Below the pieces are notes generated by a model. It did no database searches and was not told the origin of the DNA. It saw only the letters and a program-made list of their open reading frames with translations. A program made the position numbers and the translations under genes. 64,000 nucleotides of DNA from the NCBI GenBank assembly GCA_036936605.1, contig JAUPFV010000005.1, positions 192,260,958 to 192,324,957 of the forward strand, read 5' to 3'. Shown piece after piece: positions 32,673 to 45,480 of this stretch (the first letter of the stretch is position 1; each line of letters starts with the position of its first letter). This stretch comes from Limnanthes douglasii subsp. nivea (lineage: Eukaryota; Streptophyta; Magnoliopsida; Brassicales; Limnanthaceae).

Positions 32673-33082
32673 TGATGAGTCCGGATTTTATCACCACTCT
32701 TTATGAGAACCGGACATGGGAAATTCGGACAACATCTACCTAACCGGACAGGGGCAATTAGGACAACCTCCACTTACTGAACTGTCTGAACTGGACTAAA
32801 GTATTAAAAACTTAATCACTTCATGACTAAGCTAATCACTTGCTTATTTAAAACTAATGGGTCTTTAAATTCGACCCGAATCCATTAACACAACCCGAAA
32901 GCCCATGTGGCCCAATGATAAGGGTATAAATACCCAACCACCTTCATTAAATGAGAAGGATGAAAATTAAATACAACCAGGCAGCTCAATTCTCCCGCTA
33001 CACTCTATCTAAACATTAAATACCTTTGAAATACCACAAAACTCTGGACAAAATTACCCTTAAACGAAAATAAACCTCACCA
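32673..33082 (+). repeat. 5' LTR of second Tat element
   Basis: 410 bp from TGATGAG to CACCA. Longer than the 356-bp LTR of the first element, but shares GGGTCTTTAAA/CGACCCGA words, GGTATAAATACCC (TATA box, about 32924-32936), CATTAAAT and the 3' part. Confidence 0.85.
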
Positions 33083-33085
33083 AAT

Positions 33086-33103
33086 TGGCGACCACAATGG
33101 GAG
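33086..33103 (+). promoter_or_regulatory. Primer binding site, tRNA-Arg type
   Basis: TGGCGACCACAATGGGAG begins 3 bases after the LTR. It matches the complement of the 3' end of plant tRNA-Arg (UCG), as I remember it, at 17 of 18 positions. Confidence 0.78.
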
Positions 33104-33155
33104 CACGAAGGTGCCTGAATCTAGCATTCAAAACCATCAGAAAAAACCAGTTCGG

Positions 33156-34690
33156 ATGAATCCGGACATGCAGGAAATACCACCAGCTTTGGCAGAAGTG
33201 GTGGGTGAAAATGATGAATACACGATTGAGGAGCGAGATAGATTAAAAGATGAAATAGAAGCTCTGAGGGCAGAGAGGGAAAAAATAGGCATAAAAGAGA
33301 AATCAAAGGTGTTAGTTGCTTATCATACTGACAACCCAAGAGAGCATGAGCCCTCAAAAACCCATGTGAGTACGAAAAAGACTCATGCTAGCTCGAAAAA
33401 GTCTCACCGGTCTAAACCGATGGAGAGCTCTGATTCAGAATCAGAATCTTCCAGTAGCTCCTCAAATGAAGGTGGAGTTGAAGAATCCTTGTCGTCCAGC
33501 AGTGATGAGGGCCGTTCCAAAAAGAAACAAAAATTGGTTAAGAAGTATTAAAAAAAAGGATATGCATGGAAGGTTAAAGAGGCATATAGGCAAAGGATCG
33601 TTTCACAGACCGAGACACATAAATCGGATGATGATGGATCCTTTTGCCTTCCATGATGAACCGGGTATCTTTGCAACTCCTAATGAGGTTACCGTTTTCA
33701 GTCGTGGCCGGAATTTGAGACAATCTCCATTGTCCTCGAAGATCTTGTCCGGAAACCTCCCTAAGAGGTTTGAGAGTACAAAAATGGAAAAATACGATGC
33801 CAGTAAAGACACGGATAACCACTTGGAACAGTTCAAAAATTTCATGATAAATTTTGATGATGACGACAAGTTTCTTTGTAGAGCATTCTCCCAATCATTT
33901 ACGGGGAGTGCTCTGAAGTGGTACAACAGTTTGCCACAAGGCTGCATCAGAAATTTTGATACTTTTTGGGTGGCTTTTCAAATACAGTTTTTTGGAAGTA
34001 AGCAGGTAAAGGGAAATGGAGACACAATATCCATTGTGCCCAAGAACCGAACGAATCTCTAAAAGAATACATAAGTCGCTTTGTAAAGACCAAAAATGGA
34101 TTAGCTGATTGCTTCGAACAAGTAGCAATAGCTTCTCTGAGGCAGGGCTTAAACCCTGGAAACTTGGCTGATTCAGTAACCAGAAAAAGGCCATGGCATG
34201 GGGAGGTCTGCTGAATCAGGTTGGGAAGCAGATTAATGTAGATGAAACGAAGAAAACTAGGATGCATAGGCAGGTGAGGTCTGCTCCGGCTGCACCAAAT
34301 CCAAACCAAAACCAGTCCGGAAATAAGGCTAGGGAGGTCGGGCAGAGTCATAATAGAGCCAAAGCTCAGTCTCAGCTAGCTGCACCAGCCTAGAGTCAAC
34401 AATCTAGAAATAAACGAGGGCCTTGGGTTCAACCAGAGTGGTTTGCTGAGTTGAAAGAAAACGTAGCCACCATTTATGACAAAACAAAAGACGAAGTACA
34501 CTATAGAAGACCGTCTGCGTTACAATCTCATAGGGAGAGCCGTAACAATTGTTTCTGTTAGTATAATAATGATACTGGCCATACCACTGAGGATTGTATT
34601 GCTTTGAAATAAGAAGTCCAGAATTTGATTGAGGTGGAAATAGGCCTGATAACGCTCATCGGGCTGGTCCAAACAATGCAAGCACATCGG
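33156..34690 (+). pseudogene. gag: gag of second Tat element
   Basis: ATG 33156 (MNPDMQEIPPALAEVV) follows the same leader as the first element. The N-terminal acidic region (NDEYTIEERDRLKDEIEAL) and a long serine/lysine tract lead to the gag domain (PKRFESTKMEKYDAS, LKWYNSLPQGC, RNFDTFWVAF). A zinc-knuckle-like C..YNNDTGHTTEDC follows near 34550-34600. One frame change occurs at about 33550, and stops at about 34391, 34558 and 34610 fit C-to-T changes of glutamine codons. It is the better preserved gag of the two. Confidence 0.85.
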
Positions 34691-34704
34691 CTCCGGAAGG
34701 GGCT

Positions 34705-35469
34705 ATGGTGATAATCGAGAGGTTCGATGTAGAGTCAGAATACTTGGACCCTGATCCGACCCGGAATAAAGTAGGTGTTATTGTGGAACGTTGCAAGACG
34801 GTGGCCGGGCTTATTAACTTTTTTGAATCACTTACAATATTCGGAGGGGACACCATGACTGCACCAACTGCTTCATCAAGAAATAGGCACGTTCATACTT
34901 TAGCTACCCAGCTTAAAGGAGGCATGGCCTCCTATCAATCGCAAATTCCTTTCCCTTTTATTGTATTTGACGAGGATGATCTGAGGGATATTGCCGGTCC
35001 ACATGAAGATGCTGTGGTCATAGGAGCATCCATTGGAGGCAATGATATAAGGAGAATTTTGGTGGATACCGAAAGTTCGGCCAATATTCTCTTTTTAACT
35101 TCCTACAAAAAGATGAAAAACCCAGCAGTAATTCAACGTTTGAACAGGTTGATTGTGGGTTTCACAGGAAGCTCAGCAGACGTGATCGGAGAATTTGAGG
35201 AGGAGGGTTTATTGGGCAAAGGCTCTTTTAAAAAGATAATTAGAATACTGTTCGTCGTTGTGGATTGTCCCACTTGTTATAATGCTATTCTGGGGAGGTC
35301 TTGGCTTTCTAGGATGCATGTCGTGGCCTCAACAGTCCACCAATGTTTGAAATATGTTGTGCAAGGACAAGTGGGAGTTGTTCGGAGCAGCCAAAAGGTA
35401 GCAAGAGAGTGTTATGCAACAGCACTGGCTCCTCGGACGTTGGGGGCAGTTCAGATCAATGAGGAATAG
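34705..35469 (+). pseudogene. Aspartic protease region of second Tat element
   Basis: 254 open codons: VVIGASIGGNDIRRILVD, DTESSANILF at the active site (Gly replaced by Glu), and VVDCPTCYNAILGRSW. It ends at TAG 35467-35469, at the same place as the amber stop of the first copy, and is followed in phase by RT. Confidence 0.87.
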
Positions 35470-36300
35470 CAGTTTGAGGGGCTTTCTGGGGGAGAAGGTG
35501 AAATTGATGACCCCAGAGAGACCCCTGGAGTTTTAATACCGATTGAAGAAGTTGAAACACATTCTTTGGCTGAAGGAAAAAGTGTCAAGATATGATCCAA
35601 GATGACATCAAAATTAAGGGGTAAAATGTTAAAATTCTTGAAAGACCATCAGCATGTTTTTGCTTGGTGCAATGCTGATGTTACCGGAGTAGTAGCAGAT
35701 ATTATATCACACCAACTATCCATCCGAAGGGACATAGCACATGTGATACAAAAAAGAAGAGCTTTTTCTAAGGAAAAGGCTGATGTCATAGTTCAGGAGG
35801 TCGACCGGCTTACTAAAATGGGGCACATAAAGGAGTCTCAGTACCCTTTATGGACAGCCAATCCGGTATTGGTAAAAAAGAAAAATGGCAAGTGGCGTAT
35901 TTGTATCGATTTTACAGATCTGAACAGAGCTTGCCCAAAGGATTTATACCCAGTCCCCCGGATTGATCAGTTGGTGGACTCCACATCTGGAAACAAGCTG
36001 CTATCTTTTATGGACGCCTTCTCCGGGTATAATCAGATTCAAGTGGATCCGAAGGATCAGGAACATACTACATTTGTTATTGATAGGGGCCTTAATTGTT
36101 ACAAAATGATGCCATTTGGGTTAAAAAATACTGGGGCTACTTATTAGAGGTTGGTAAACAAGGCTTTTGCTGATCAAATTGGAAGAAACATGGAAGTTTA
36201 CGTCGACGACATGATGGTGAAAAGTGTGGACGAATAGCTACACTTGGCAGATCTCCAAGAAACTTTTGCTAACTTAGTGAAAGTAAATTTGGAGTTACTA
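35470..36300 (+). pseudogene. Reverse transcriptase of second Tat element, truncated
   Basis: In-phase with protease across TAG 35467 and a TGA at about 35596. It shows HVFAWCNADVTGVV, KKKNGKWRICIDFTDLNRAC, PKDLYPVPRIDQLVD, MDAFSGYNQIQVDPKD, MPFGLKNTGATY and VYVDDMMV (catalytic YVDD, near 36199). Stops at 36145-36147 and about 36236. Homology is lost after NLEL near 36300. Confidence 0.88.
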
Positions 36301-37365
36301 AAATATATAGACGAGTCTTGTTATAATTACAAATAAGTCCACCTCTTCTTAATTGAAGATCACATCTCATTTGTTTGACGAATTCTCTTCTTTATTCATT
36401 TAAAAAAATATTCCTCTTTTTTTTTGTTGAACTACACTTCGTCTCGAGGAACTATTTCTTTAATGAACTCTCACAACAAACACTCATGAATTTATTAGAA
36501 TTTTATATTCGGTTTCAGAGTAATATCCATTATGAAAAATGTATAATTTTATCCATTGATAATTGTAACTGAATCACTAAAGGTTACAATTTACTTTTAA
36601 TATAACCAATTAAATGTTTCATTTATTTATCTTTCCCAACCTATATTCAATTGATAATTAATACTCATAAATGTTAGACTTTCAATGTGAAAATCAAACA
36701 ATAGAAGTAAATCTAGAAAATTAAAATGACTTGTTTCGTTCCAAAGAGAAACATTTTATAATTGATAACTCAAAAGTAAAAATGTCAATCCTTTTATTTC
36801 ATAATCCCTTCTCTTATTTATAGGACAAAATGATAAATAATAGAATCAGTTACACATTTGGATAAATTGTACATTGTTCTTTAACATCTATAATTAATAT
36901 TACATTTATCCTCTTAACTCTACAAAGCTTCATTGATAACTCTTTTCTTATAATTATATTTACTCCTTGATAATTTATAGTTTTATAAGTAGCCCCCTTA
37001 GTCTTTATAAATACTATTGAATAAGGATTAAAACTACCTTGGGTTGCTTCGAACAAAACAGTCAATCTTCCTTGAAAATTTACTTGTGTTCTTCACGTTC
37101 TCCTCAAAATTCTTTTGACAGATCGCTTCGAATGTTTATCACGTTTATTACAAGAACTAATCTCAAACTTTGTTTGACCTTTTTATACTCACTTTGAATA
37201 TGCACGTGGATGTTTTAATCCTTCATCTAGGAAAGTCTAGAAACTCATGGAGTACCCCTAATACACGCATAACATGCTACTTAACCTATAGTTTACACGT
37301 GGAGTACCCCTATAGCACCTGTCAACCTTTCACCTTCGTTTCTAAATTCTTTCTCCATTAGTTCC
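36301..37365. other. AT-rich region, possibly inverted LTR
   Basis: No coding sequence. By position (next to a Tat-like accessory ORF in the opposite relative orientation) it could be the 3' LTR of an inverted Tat element, but I found no defined LTR ends. Confidence 0.3.
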
Positions 37366-37374
37366 TCTATAAAT
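37366..37374 (+). promoter_or_regulatory. TATA box upstream of accessory ORF
   Basis: TCTATAAATATTC lies about 175 bp before ATG 37542 and is followed by a CAACATCC start-site-like sequence. Confidence 0.45.
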
Positions 37375-37541
37375 ATTCTCTCAACATCCATTTTCCCATC
37401 CCACATAAACTCTAGAGATAGAACGAGATTCCTCTTAGAGGTTTCTCTTCCATCATCACTTTTATCTTAAACCATCAATGTTTCTGATATTTCTGTATCT
37501 TGTTCATGCCTGATTTGAAGATCTTCTTCCACTTTAGTTTA

Positions 37542-40500
37542 TGAAAAATCCAAAAACCAATACAAAACCCATTTTTGACATCTTCAACTACTTCAAAATC
37601 ATTGAGAGGATTGTTGAATATCGAGTAGCAGGTGTGATTCATAACTCTCTAAAGCTTTTCTACTCGTACCACTATGTACGAGGCCTTTACTTATGCTCAA
37701 AATTTTTCTAAGAACTAGAATATTTCCTACCTAATCCTTAAAATCTGCACACACAAATCCCCTCAACAAACAAAAGAGAAACCACCTCAAATCCCTACAC
37801 AAGCAAACTCTGGCAATGCTTCAACTCTTCTTCAAATCAACCGCAAAAAACAAACAAAAGAAATATTCTCAAACATCAACGGAAGCATCTCTTCCTAATA
37901 CTCTCACCCTTCCTCGAATCAATCGCAAACAGGCACCTCAAATAAATTCATAAACCCATTTTCAAAAAAGCCAACCTCCTCACAGAAGCGTATTCGTAGC
38001 AATGAGAGATTCCGAGGACATCATTACTTCACAAACCCCTATATATTCTCCTCCCTCGAAGAATATTGTTGGGACAAACAATGCGACACATGCAAATCCT
38101 TTATAGATTAACCAACAAACCACAACAACTTCCCGAAATAATTCATAAGCTGCTACTACCAACACTGCCCCTCTTTAGCTTCGAGATGAAGCCTCAGAGG
38201 AGAATGTTGAGTCAGACTCAAGGACATAGATTGAGTTTAATATCAAAAATACAAATGACGCTCCTCCCTTAGAGTCCGAGGAAAATATCTTGAAGAAACC
38301 AGCTCCGAAGAAAAAGAGAAAAAGATTAAAGAACCAGTCACTTTGCCGAGGACACCGCTGCAAACTTAAGCGTAAATCTGAAGGACGTTCTCCCCGAGTA
38401 CCTTATTGCATTAAAAATGTGTAATATGAGTGCTATAACCAATCTGAAACGGAGGTTATTTTTTTAAAAAATAACGGGGTTTACTAGGAAACATTACTCT
38501 TTGATTTCCAATGATAGGAGAAACTCCACTCTCTTGTGGAGAAAATAAACTTGTGGTCTATCCTGAGATCATAAACTGGGGCCTTCGATTTTCGTTGGAC
38601 CCATTCATAGTAGATTACTTAGATATTATTGAATTGTGTCTGATGCAAGCCAGTCCAAACACGTGGTTCACGTTTTTATCCAGTATAATAGCTTCGAGAC
38701 TTAGCCAGATACCCCTTTTAATCAAACATTTTATCACGTTGATTGGTCTTTCCAAAAATCTAGTGTACCTTTATATTATCTTACACTTGGAGACTCATTC
38801 ACATTTATTGATGATCTCTTCAAAGCTGAGAAATTTTTGAAGCAGATATTTTTATTTATTTCTAGAGCTTGGAAAAATAGGAAAGAGATCTCCTAAGAGA
38901 ATCCTTCGAGGCTAAACCTCAAGTGGAAAAGTACGATTAAGTGATACAACCCCATTTTCTTTTTTTGAACTATAATTGTGTTTCAAATTCTTTATGTATT
39001 ATTATTCCATGTACAAATCTTGAGGCAATACAAAATCCAACAAACTGCTGGCAAAGACACTTTTGCCAAACTTTCTAAGTGGGCAGAAAAAGCATAGTGC
39101 AATAAATTCCACAACGCTCTCATACCTTTGGATTTTGTGAATAGTCATCTATGGAGGATCTCTCCGGATTCTGTCATCCCAGATGAAAAACTAATGGAGC
39201 CCTCAAATGTAGGAGATTTTTTGAAGAGGTTAGCAGCTCCAGACGCATGCGTCATACTACATATCCAGAACAGATCATAGAGCCAGTTGTGTCCAAAAAG
39301 AAAAAGAAAAAATCTCAAGCTAGCTCCTCTACAAATCTGAAGCCAAAGAAAATGCAAAGGAAACCAAAAAAGAAACCCAGTGATGTTAATCCCCCTCCCA
39401 AAAAAACCTGAAAAATAAGCTCCCATTGAGTCCTCAAGAATAAAGAAGAAAATTGTTTTTCCAAAAAAAAAAGATTTCTTCGAAAACTCCTGCAACAATA
39501 GTGCCATAAAGTAATATTGATGTACCTCTTCCAAATTTAACCTCACATGTCGAGAAAGTAGAAGAAAGACAATGAGTGTTTGAAAAAGACTATCAAGGAG
39601 TATAAAATATGATTGGCGAAGATGCGATATGTGAGGATAATCCAAGATTTATCCCAAGACACAGACCCTCAAATTCAACATATCCAAGACTATATCATAC
39701 AAGTTAGCCACTAAATTTTAGAAGCTAACTTGTCTCAAAGTCTAGGTCCGTCCCCTTCTCAAGTTTCTCCATCAGTTACACTTGCTATATATGACAACTA
39801 TCCTCCTCATCCTATCAGGGAACCCTTCGAAGAAGTGTTGAAACTACTTCAACCTTTCTCTGGCCTCAAAGATACATCCAAGAAATTATGTGAAGATAGC
39901 AAATTTGCGCAAAACTAAAAAATCTTGTAAAACAAGTAATCTGGTGGTAAAAATAGACTCCATATAGCAATAAATTGAGAGACATCTGTAACTGAAACCT
40001 CAACAAAGTGTTCCAAACCTTCCAAGGATATAAATAAGAATTTATCAACGGATTCATCCAAATCAAATGCCGCCTGGTCACGATTAATGACCAAGAAAAA
40101 GAGAACCTAAAATCTACACATCAAACAAAACTGGACGAGCTCAAAGAAAAACATGAGACTGAGCTACCTAAAGAACGTTTGAAGTACTCATCTTTAAAGG
40201 AGTGTTTCGACGAAAATGAGGGAGAAAGAAAAAAATGCATAAAGATATAGAATAATTCAAAATAATAGTTAAATAATAAAAACATACTGCCATCAAAGCC
40301 GCAAAGGACCAAAGCAGACTGAATAACCTTGTTGCTATTAAAATAACTAAATAACAGACAACGATCTCTTTGCTTCTTGAATTCTATTAAGTGTTTCGGA
40401 GGGTAAATTTATCATAATTTTGGAAATTAATTCCAGTAGAACGACACCCTAGAGAGGCTTTTAAGACTCCCAACTAAAGAAGAAATTGAATCTAAGAATG

Positions 40501-40580
40501 ATGAAGATGCCTCAGAACAAGAAGGGATCGCCTCAGAAGGAAGCTCAGACAATTCTCCCAATGATAGCGAGGAAAATTAG
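37542..40580 (+). pseudogene. Decayed Tat-type accessory gene (putative gypsy-type transposon domain)
   Basis: Plus-strand tract from ATG 37542 (MKNPKTNTKPIFDIFNYFK). It contains a serine/threonine-rich region, a basic nuclear-localisation-like KKPAPKKKRKRLK (about 38293-38331), then a better preserved domain at 38511-38840: ETPLSCGENKLVVYPEIINW, FSLDPFIVDYLDII, LMQASPNTWFTFLSSI. This resembles the 'putative gypsy type transposon' domain of retroelement accessory proteins. Downstream are lysine-rich stretches, SPSQVSPSVTLAIYDNY, FEEVLKLLQPFSGLKD, and an acidic end ASEQEGIASEGSSDNSPND stopping near 40579. It has many shifts. It does not obviously match the antisense ORF at 17387-19072. Confidence 0.5.
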
Positions 40581-40887
40581 GAAATGGTATATGTATTAGA
40601 ATGTTTTTTTGTTGAATCACCAACGTTCATGGTGATCATTGTTATGTTGTTGTTGTTTTATATTGTTTTATTACTGTTCTGTTATTGACATTTTGTAGGT
40701 GCTTAAACGTTTAACACTTGTATCAAATTTTTGTTTGGTTGAAAAATACCTATGTATCAACACCTCCTTTTGTTTATCATATCTTATAATCAAAGTCACC
40801 TCGTCAAATGTTTATCTCCTCGTATTTCATATTGCATAACTTATCACATTGAACCATACTCTAATTTTTATCTCCATGCAACTTGGA

Positions 40888-41155
40888 ACTTCAAACAATG
40901 CTTTAAATAGATGTTAGCACTTCAAATATTATCACCACTTAAATTAATATTTCAAACAATGCTTTTAATTGACGTTAACACTTCGAATATTATCACCACT
41001 TAAATTAATACTTTCGAACAATGCTTTTAATGGATGCGAGCACTTCGACTATCATCATCACTTAAATCAATACTTCGAACAATACTTTTAATGGACATTA
41101 GCGCTTTGAATATTATCACCACTTAAATTAATACTTCAAACAATGCATTAAATCT
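40888..41155 (+). repeat. 61-bp tandem repeat, about 4.4 units
   Basis: Units start at 40888, 40949, 41010, 41072 and 41133 (spacing 61, 61, 62, 61), each ACTTCAAACAATGCTTT-like followed by TATTATCACCACTTAAATTAA. Non-coding. Tandem repeats in the 3' untranslated region are known from some Tat elements. Confidence 0.88.
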
Positions 41156-41249
41156 ATTTCATTTAGGCTTAATCACTTTGAGAGAAAGTCAAATCCTTTG
41201 AGTGTTTAAAAGATGGAAATAACCAAGATCAACAACTTATTGATAGTCA

Positions 41250-44200
41250 CCACCAGTCCACTACTTCTTTTTTAGTAATCTAGCTTGGTCTAAACTTGAT
41301 AATATTAACTTGATGTGATCTATTTGGGAAGATAATGTTATCATTTCCTCTTGATATTTCCTTTTGTTTTTATGTTGCCAAATCACCTAACATGTTATAG
41401 GAGGGATGATTGTTCTTATGTGCATATCCTTTTTCGAAGACCAAAAACAGTTTATTAACATATGATTAATGGAAAATTTACTTGATATTAAAATCCTAAA
41501 TAGGTTTTTAAAATAGTTCCAAGTCATCCAAGCCAATTCATACTGAACAAATAAATGTTGTATAGTTTCATGGTTCCCACAAAACTGGAATTTAGATGTT
41601 AGCGAGAAATGCCTTTGTTTCATAATAGAGTCCACTGAAAGCCAGTTATATAGGATCCTCCAAAGTATAAAAAACATGTCTTATGAGTTATTGTGTTCCA
41701 AAGTCTTTTGTGAAAGTTTGATTTATTTCCTTTGATTCTGTTTTTATTCAATGATTTATTTGTGTTGAAGTTCCCAAAGTTTGAAATATACCATCTAATG
41801 TTGTCATCAATTGTGTATTTGATGACAATCCTCACTATTTTTATAATATTAGAGTTAATAACCTCCCGCTTTAATTTCTCTAAATTCCAATGACCATCAG
41901 CCCAATAGTTGTTGATTCTATCTTCTTTGTTCCAAGTTGTCCTCGTCTTTGGAAGAAGAAATGAGGGTTAGGACTCAGACCATTTGTCAATTTATAAGTC
42001 AGTATAATATTTGCCAATGTCCCAGTAAATATAACCTTCTACTTGATCCCCAATATTTAACAGTCTCTTCCACACATTAAAGTCTCTTATAGATGCTTCA
42101 ACTAATATAGGGTGTTGTCGAATATAACAAATAGAGTACAGAAACCTTGCACATAGTGACTTTTGAGCTATGAAAGCAAACCAAAGTTTATATGGAAATG
42201 TTGTTTGAATGTTTTTCAAACGATTAAGGTTTAGGCCACCTTCCTCCTAAGGCTTACACAACTTTTTACACTTAGACCACATAGTTGAATAATTATATCT
42301 TGATGAACCTCACAAAAACCTATTAAGTCAGCCTTTTATCCTATAACTTAAAATCTTGTTTAGAAGACAACATTGAATGTGATATAAGGGTAAAGGTTGA
42401 AGCACTGTCTGAATCTAGGTAAGCCTGCCACCATAGGATAGATATTTGCTATCCCACTCACAGATCTTAGTCCTTAATTTTTAAACTAAATCATCAGAGT
42501 TCCCCATCTTTTTCTTTAAATGTATGGTAATATCTAAGTATTTGATAGGAAGCTTCGTATGTTTGAAGCTTGTAATATTTTCCAGCGGATTAACTCTAGT
42601 AGTAGGAATATTTTTTGATGTTATAATCTTTGTTTTATCCTTATTTATAACCTGCCCATATATTTCTTGGCAGTGGATCATAAAAAAATTTAGTACCTTA
42701 ATGTTTGCAGTGGAACCATTAGTGAAGATTAGCAGATTATCAGCAAACACTAAACAAAAGATGTCGATATTATCTAAACTTCAGTTCATCTTCTTCTAAG
42801 GCAATACCTTAAAACATGTTTTCAAATATCTGTCAATTCCAATTTTAGAGCAGTTTTCAGCCTTTTCAGCTTGTGCTAGAACACTTAAATAGGCAGACCA
42901 TGTATAAGTTTCTTTTCCATTTTTTGCCACCATATTAAAGATATATGCAGATTCCACATGTTTTGGAACTTAAACGAAGCTTTACTTTTGCTTTGATTAG
43001 TGTCAACGGTTATACACAACTGAGAATGATCAAAACATGTTGCGAATAAATGTCTTACCTATGTGTTCTCAAAATAATCCAACCAGTTTGAGTTATAAAA
43101 ATCATATCTAATCTTTTCCATTTCTTGTTATTGGTCCATGTAAACCTAGAACCAACATACCCTATATATTCCAAGTTACAACCAATTATAAGGTTAATGA
43201 AATCATCAATACTCCTGAAGAAAATATTGGAGCAAGGTAGTTTCTCATGAGCATTAAGGATGGCATTAAGATCTCCAACAACCATCCATTCTTTATATTT
43301 AGCTTTGAGATCCCTTAAAATGTCTCATAGACCCCGCCTCTGATTCTTATTGCATTTGGCAGACACCATAGAAAACTGGACTTCTTTATCCGTAGAATTA
43401 TGCCTTAAACTTAAATGTATTTGTTTCTCAAAATACTAATATTTTGTTGTTAGAATTCGAAGCATACTTATCGAAAAAACTTAAGAGCCACATTATTTAG
43501 ATTAACTCTATCCACCATAGTTTCTTGAATGGCCAGAAACTCAATTTTCTCTCTCCTTAAATCATTTTTAACCTTCTAATTGTTTCCTTATTACCCAAAA
43601 CCCTCACATTCCAATTCAGTTATTGATGGTCATTAAAGTAAAGCAGAAGTGGGTCTGATCGACCCTTTGAAAGCCTTAGCTTTTGAAGATATTGGTCATT
43701 TTAGACTATTACCTTTACTTTTCTTCATCCTTTTACTTACCACTCTTATAAACTCTTGACTAACATCTATTTTTTTCATTGTATGAGAAGTAGGTAGACT
43801 CCTGGAGAATCTATATGATGATGATATAACTTCCAATAGTGAGGTATCTTCTTCTAATTGGTTAGTGAACATAGCATTTGTTTCCATTTCTTGGAGATGT
43901 TCGATGATTTCTGTCTTTTTAATATATATTTCTTTAGTATAAGTACATTTATATATTGTGTTGGATGTTGTTGTATTGGTTCCATCTGAAGAATTATGAT
44001 TGTTGATGTATGGAGCAATACTCACTGGTTATTTTTCTTTAAGGACTTCCACTGATATTTGACTCTTATTATCATTTTTATTACTTGACTAATTCCTAGA
44101 TATACCTCTTTTATGACTATTGATTTCACACTTGGTATTCTATTGTTTAATTGATTTGTTGACGAATTAGAGGATGAAATCATTTGATTGATATCCTTGT

Positions 44201-44590
44201 TTTGAATCTCCTTCATATTTTATATTTTTTACACGTTGTTTTTTCATACCTCAAATGGAAACACTCTAAAAAATAGTGTGGCAAAAAATCATAGTAAATG
44301 TTCTGCCCAAAATCGTCTTCCTCTCTAAAACTAATCCATACTTTGGTAGGACAAACTTTAGACATATCCATTTCCAACTATATTTTACTATGGTTTATCT
44401 TAACACAATTTTTTATTGGAACCCATAGAGTTAGCATATTACCCAGAGCATTTCCAATGTTTCTTATTGTGTCAGTAATGAACATATACTCCGGAAGGTT
44501 TAACAGTGAAATCCAAAGAATAGTTATTGGGCATACTTTGAATACCCTGAGACCTGAGGCCATATCCAAAAAGTTGATCAAAAATTAAAT
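41250..44590 (-). pseudogene. L1-type LINE, minus strand, internally deleted
   Basis: Read on the minus strand: ORF1 N-terminal domain (SLLNLPEYMFITDTIRNIGN, 44581-44378), an ORF1 remainder (MSIAPYINNHNSS, 44025-43696), endonuclease (MVVGDLNAILNAHEKLPCSN, FTWTNNKKWKRLD, 43285-43055), then directly the second half of RT (MFADNLLIFTNGS, 42750) with the palm N-terminus missing. The thumb, KLWFAFIAQKSLCARF, and zf-RVT (LWRILYNWLSVDS, SKFQFCGNHE, 41677-41387) follow. The ADD active site reads ADN. Related to the LINE at 1490-4125. Confidence 0.87.
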
Positions 44591-44595
44591 GAAAA

Positions 44596-44858
44596 TACTT
44601 CTCCCTCAATTCCATAATAAGTGACGTTTAAGGATTGAGGGGAGAAACCAATAAATACAATTATGATCTATTTTTCTTGCCAAATACAAGAAGAAATGTA
44701 ATGTTATTGGTCAAAGATTTGTTAATTAAATAAAAAAAACAAAGAATAATACATTATTAGTCAAAATAAAGTAAATGCAGCATTGATATTATAAACGACA
44801 TTTAAAATAGAATTTTAACTATTTTCTAAAACGACTAATAATGTGGACGGAGGGAGTA
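44596..44858. mobile_element. Stowaway-type MITE
   Basis: 263 bp flanked by TA. The left end TACTTCTCCCTCAATTCCA and the inverted right end TACTCCCTCCGTCCACA match the plant Stowaway (Tc1/mariner) terminus CTCCCTCCGTCC. The ends continue as AATAAGTGACG and TTATTAGTCG. AT-rich interior without coding potential. Confidence 0.82.
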
Positions 44859-44911
44859 CAAATCAAGAAAGCAAAAGACAGAATCTTGGAGATTCAAAAA
44901 CCTCTTCTAAA

Positions 44912-44920
44912 TAAATTATA
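44912..44920 (+). repeat. 9-bp target duplication TAAATTATA, left of MULE
   Basis: Repeated exactly at 53545-53553. Nine bp is the standard Mutator-type duplication. A local 17-bp duplication on the right side makes the exact right boundary slightly uncertain. Confidence 0.68.
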
Positions 44921-45347
44921 GGAAATTGCTAAAAAAGCCAAAACTACTTCGCGAAGTCGCCTATTTCTATTTTCAATATTTACAAAATTGTCACTATGCT
45001 AAAAACCCCAAAAACCCTTGAAACTCAAATGAATTACGATCTATGCCATTGGGAACTTCAAAATACTCCATGAAGTTGCAAACACAATTTCAAACAACAA
45101 TTACACTTCATCTTCTCAAAACTACTAAAAATAGAAACTCAACAACCAACAAAACCCATTTTCTCAAAAAATTCAAAACCTTTATAACATGGCCGGAAAA
45201 GAGTCGGAACCACTTCCCATGCAGAGCAGCATGGATGCGGAGGAGGTACATTGCATTCTCCTCCCTCATTTTCGCGAAAAAACTTATTTTTGTAGAAAAC
45301 CTGTATTTGTTGTTCGTCGCCACTCATTGGCGTGAGCAGTAGTGACT

Positions 45348-45365
45348 ACGCCAAAACAGTGGCGT
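45348..45365. repeat. ACGCCA/TGGCGT palindrome 1
   Basis: ACGCCAAAACAGTGGCGT lies between the left TIR and transposase. Looser TACGCCATCC/TTGGTGT copies follow at 45425-45460. Confidence 0.7.
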
Positions 45366-45480
45366 ATGCCAATCACCCACGCTAATGAATGGTGTAGGAT
45401 CCTTTCATCCACCACACGTGTGGCGTGTGGAGGGTGTTATACGCCATCCTTTGGTGTGGAGATAGTGTTCTACGCGAGTA

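Larger units (their letters stand above)
32673..36300 (+). mobile_element. Second Tat-lineage gypsy element, 3' truncated
   Basis: Has 5' LTR, primer site, gag, protease and RT closely related to the element at 10831. Homology ends inside RT near 36300; RNase H, integrase, antisense ORF and 3' LTR are missing. It is inserted into LINE A just after ATGAT (32668-32672); LINE B continues there uninterrupted (60371 onward). Confidence 0.88.

Noticed and set aside
45108..45342. Overlapping frames on both strands near the MULE left end
   Set aside because: No family match on either strand; region is between the TIR and transposase and is probably untranslated leader.
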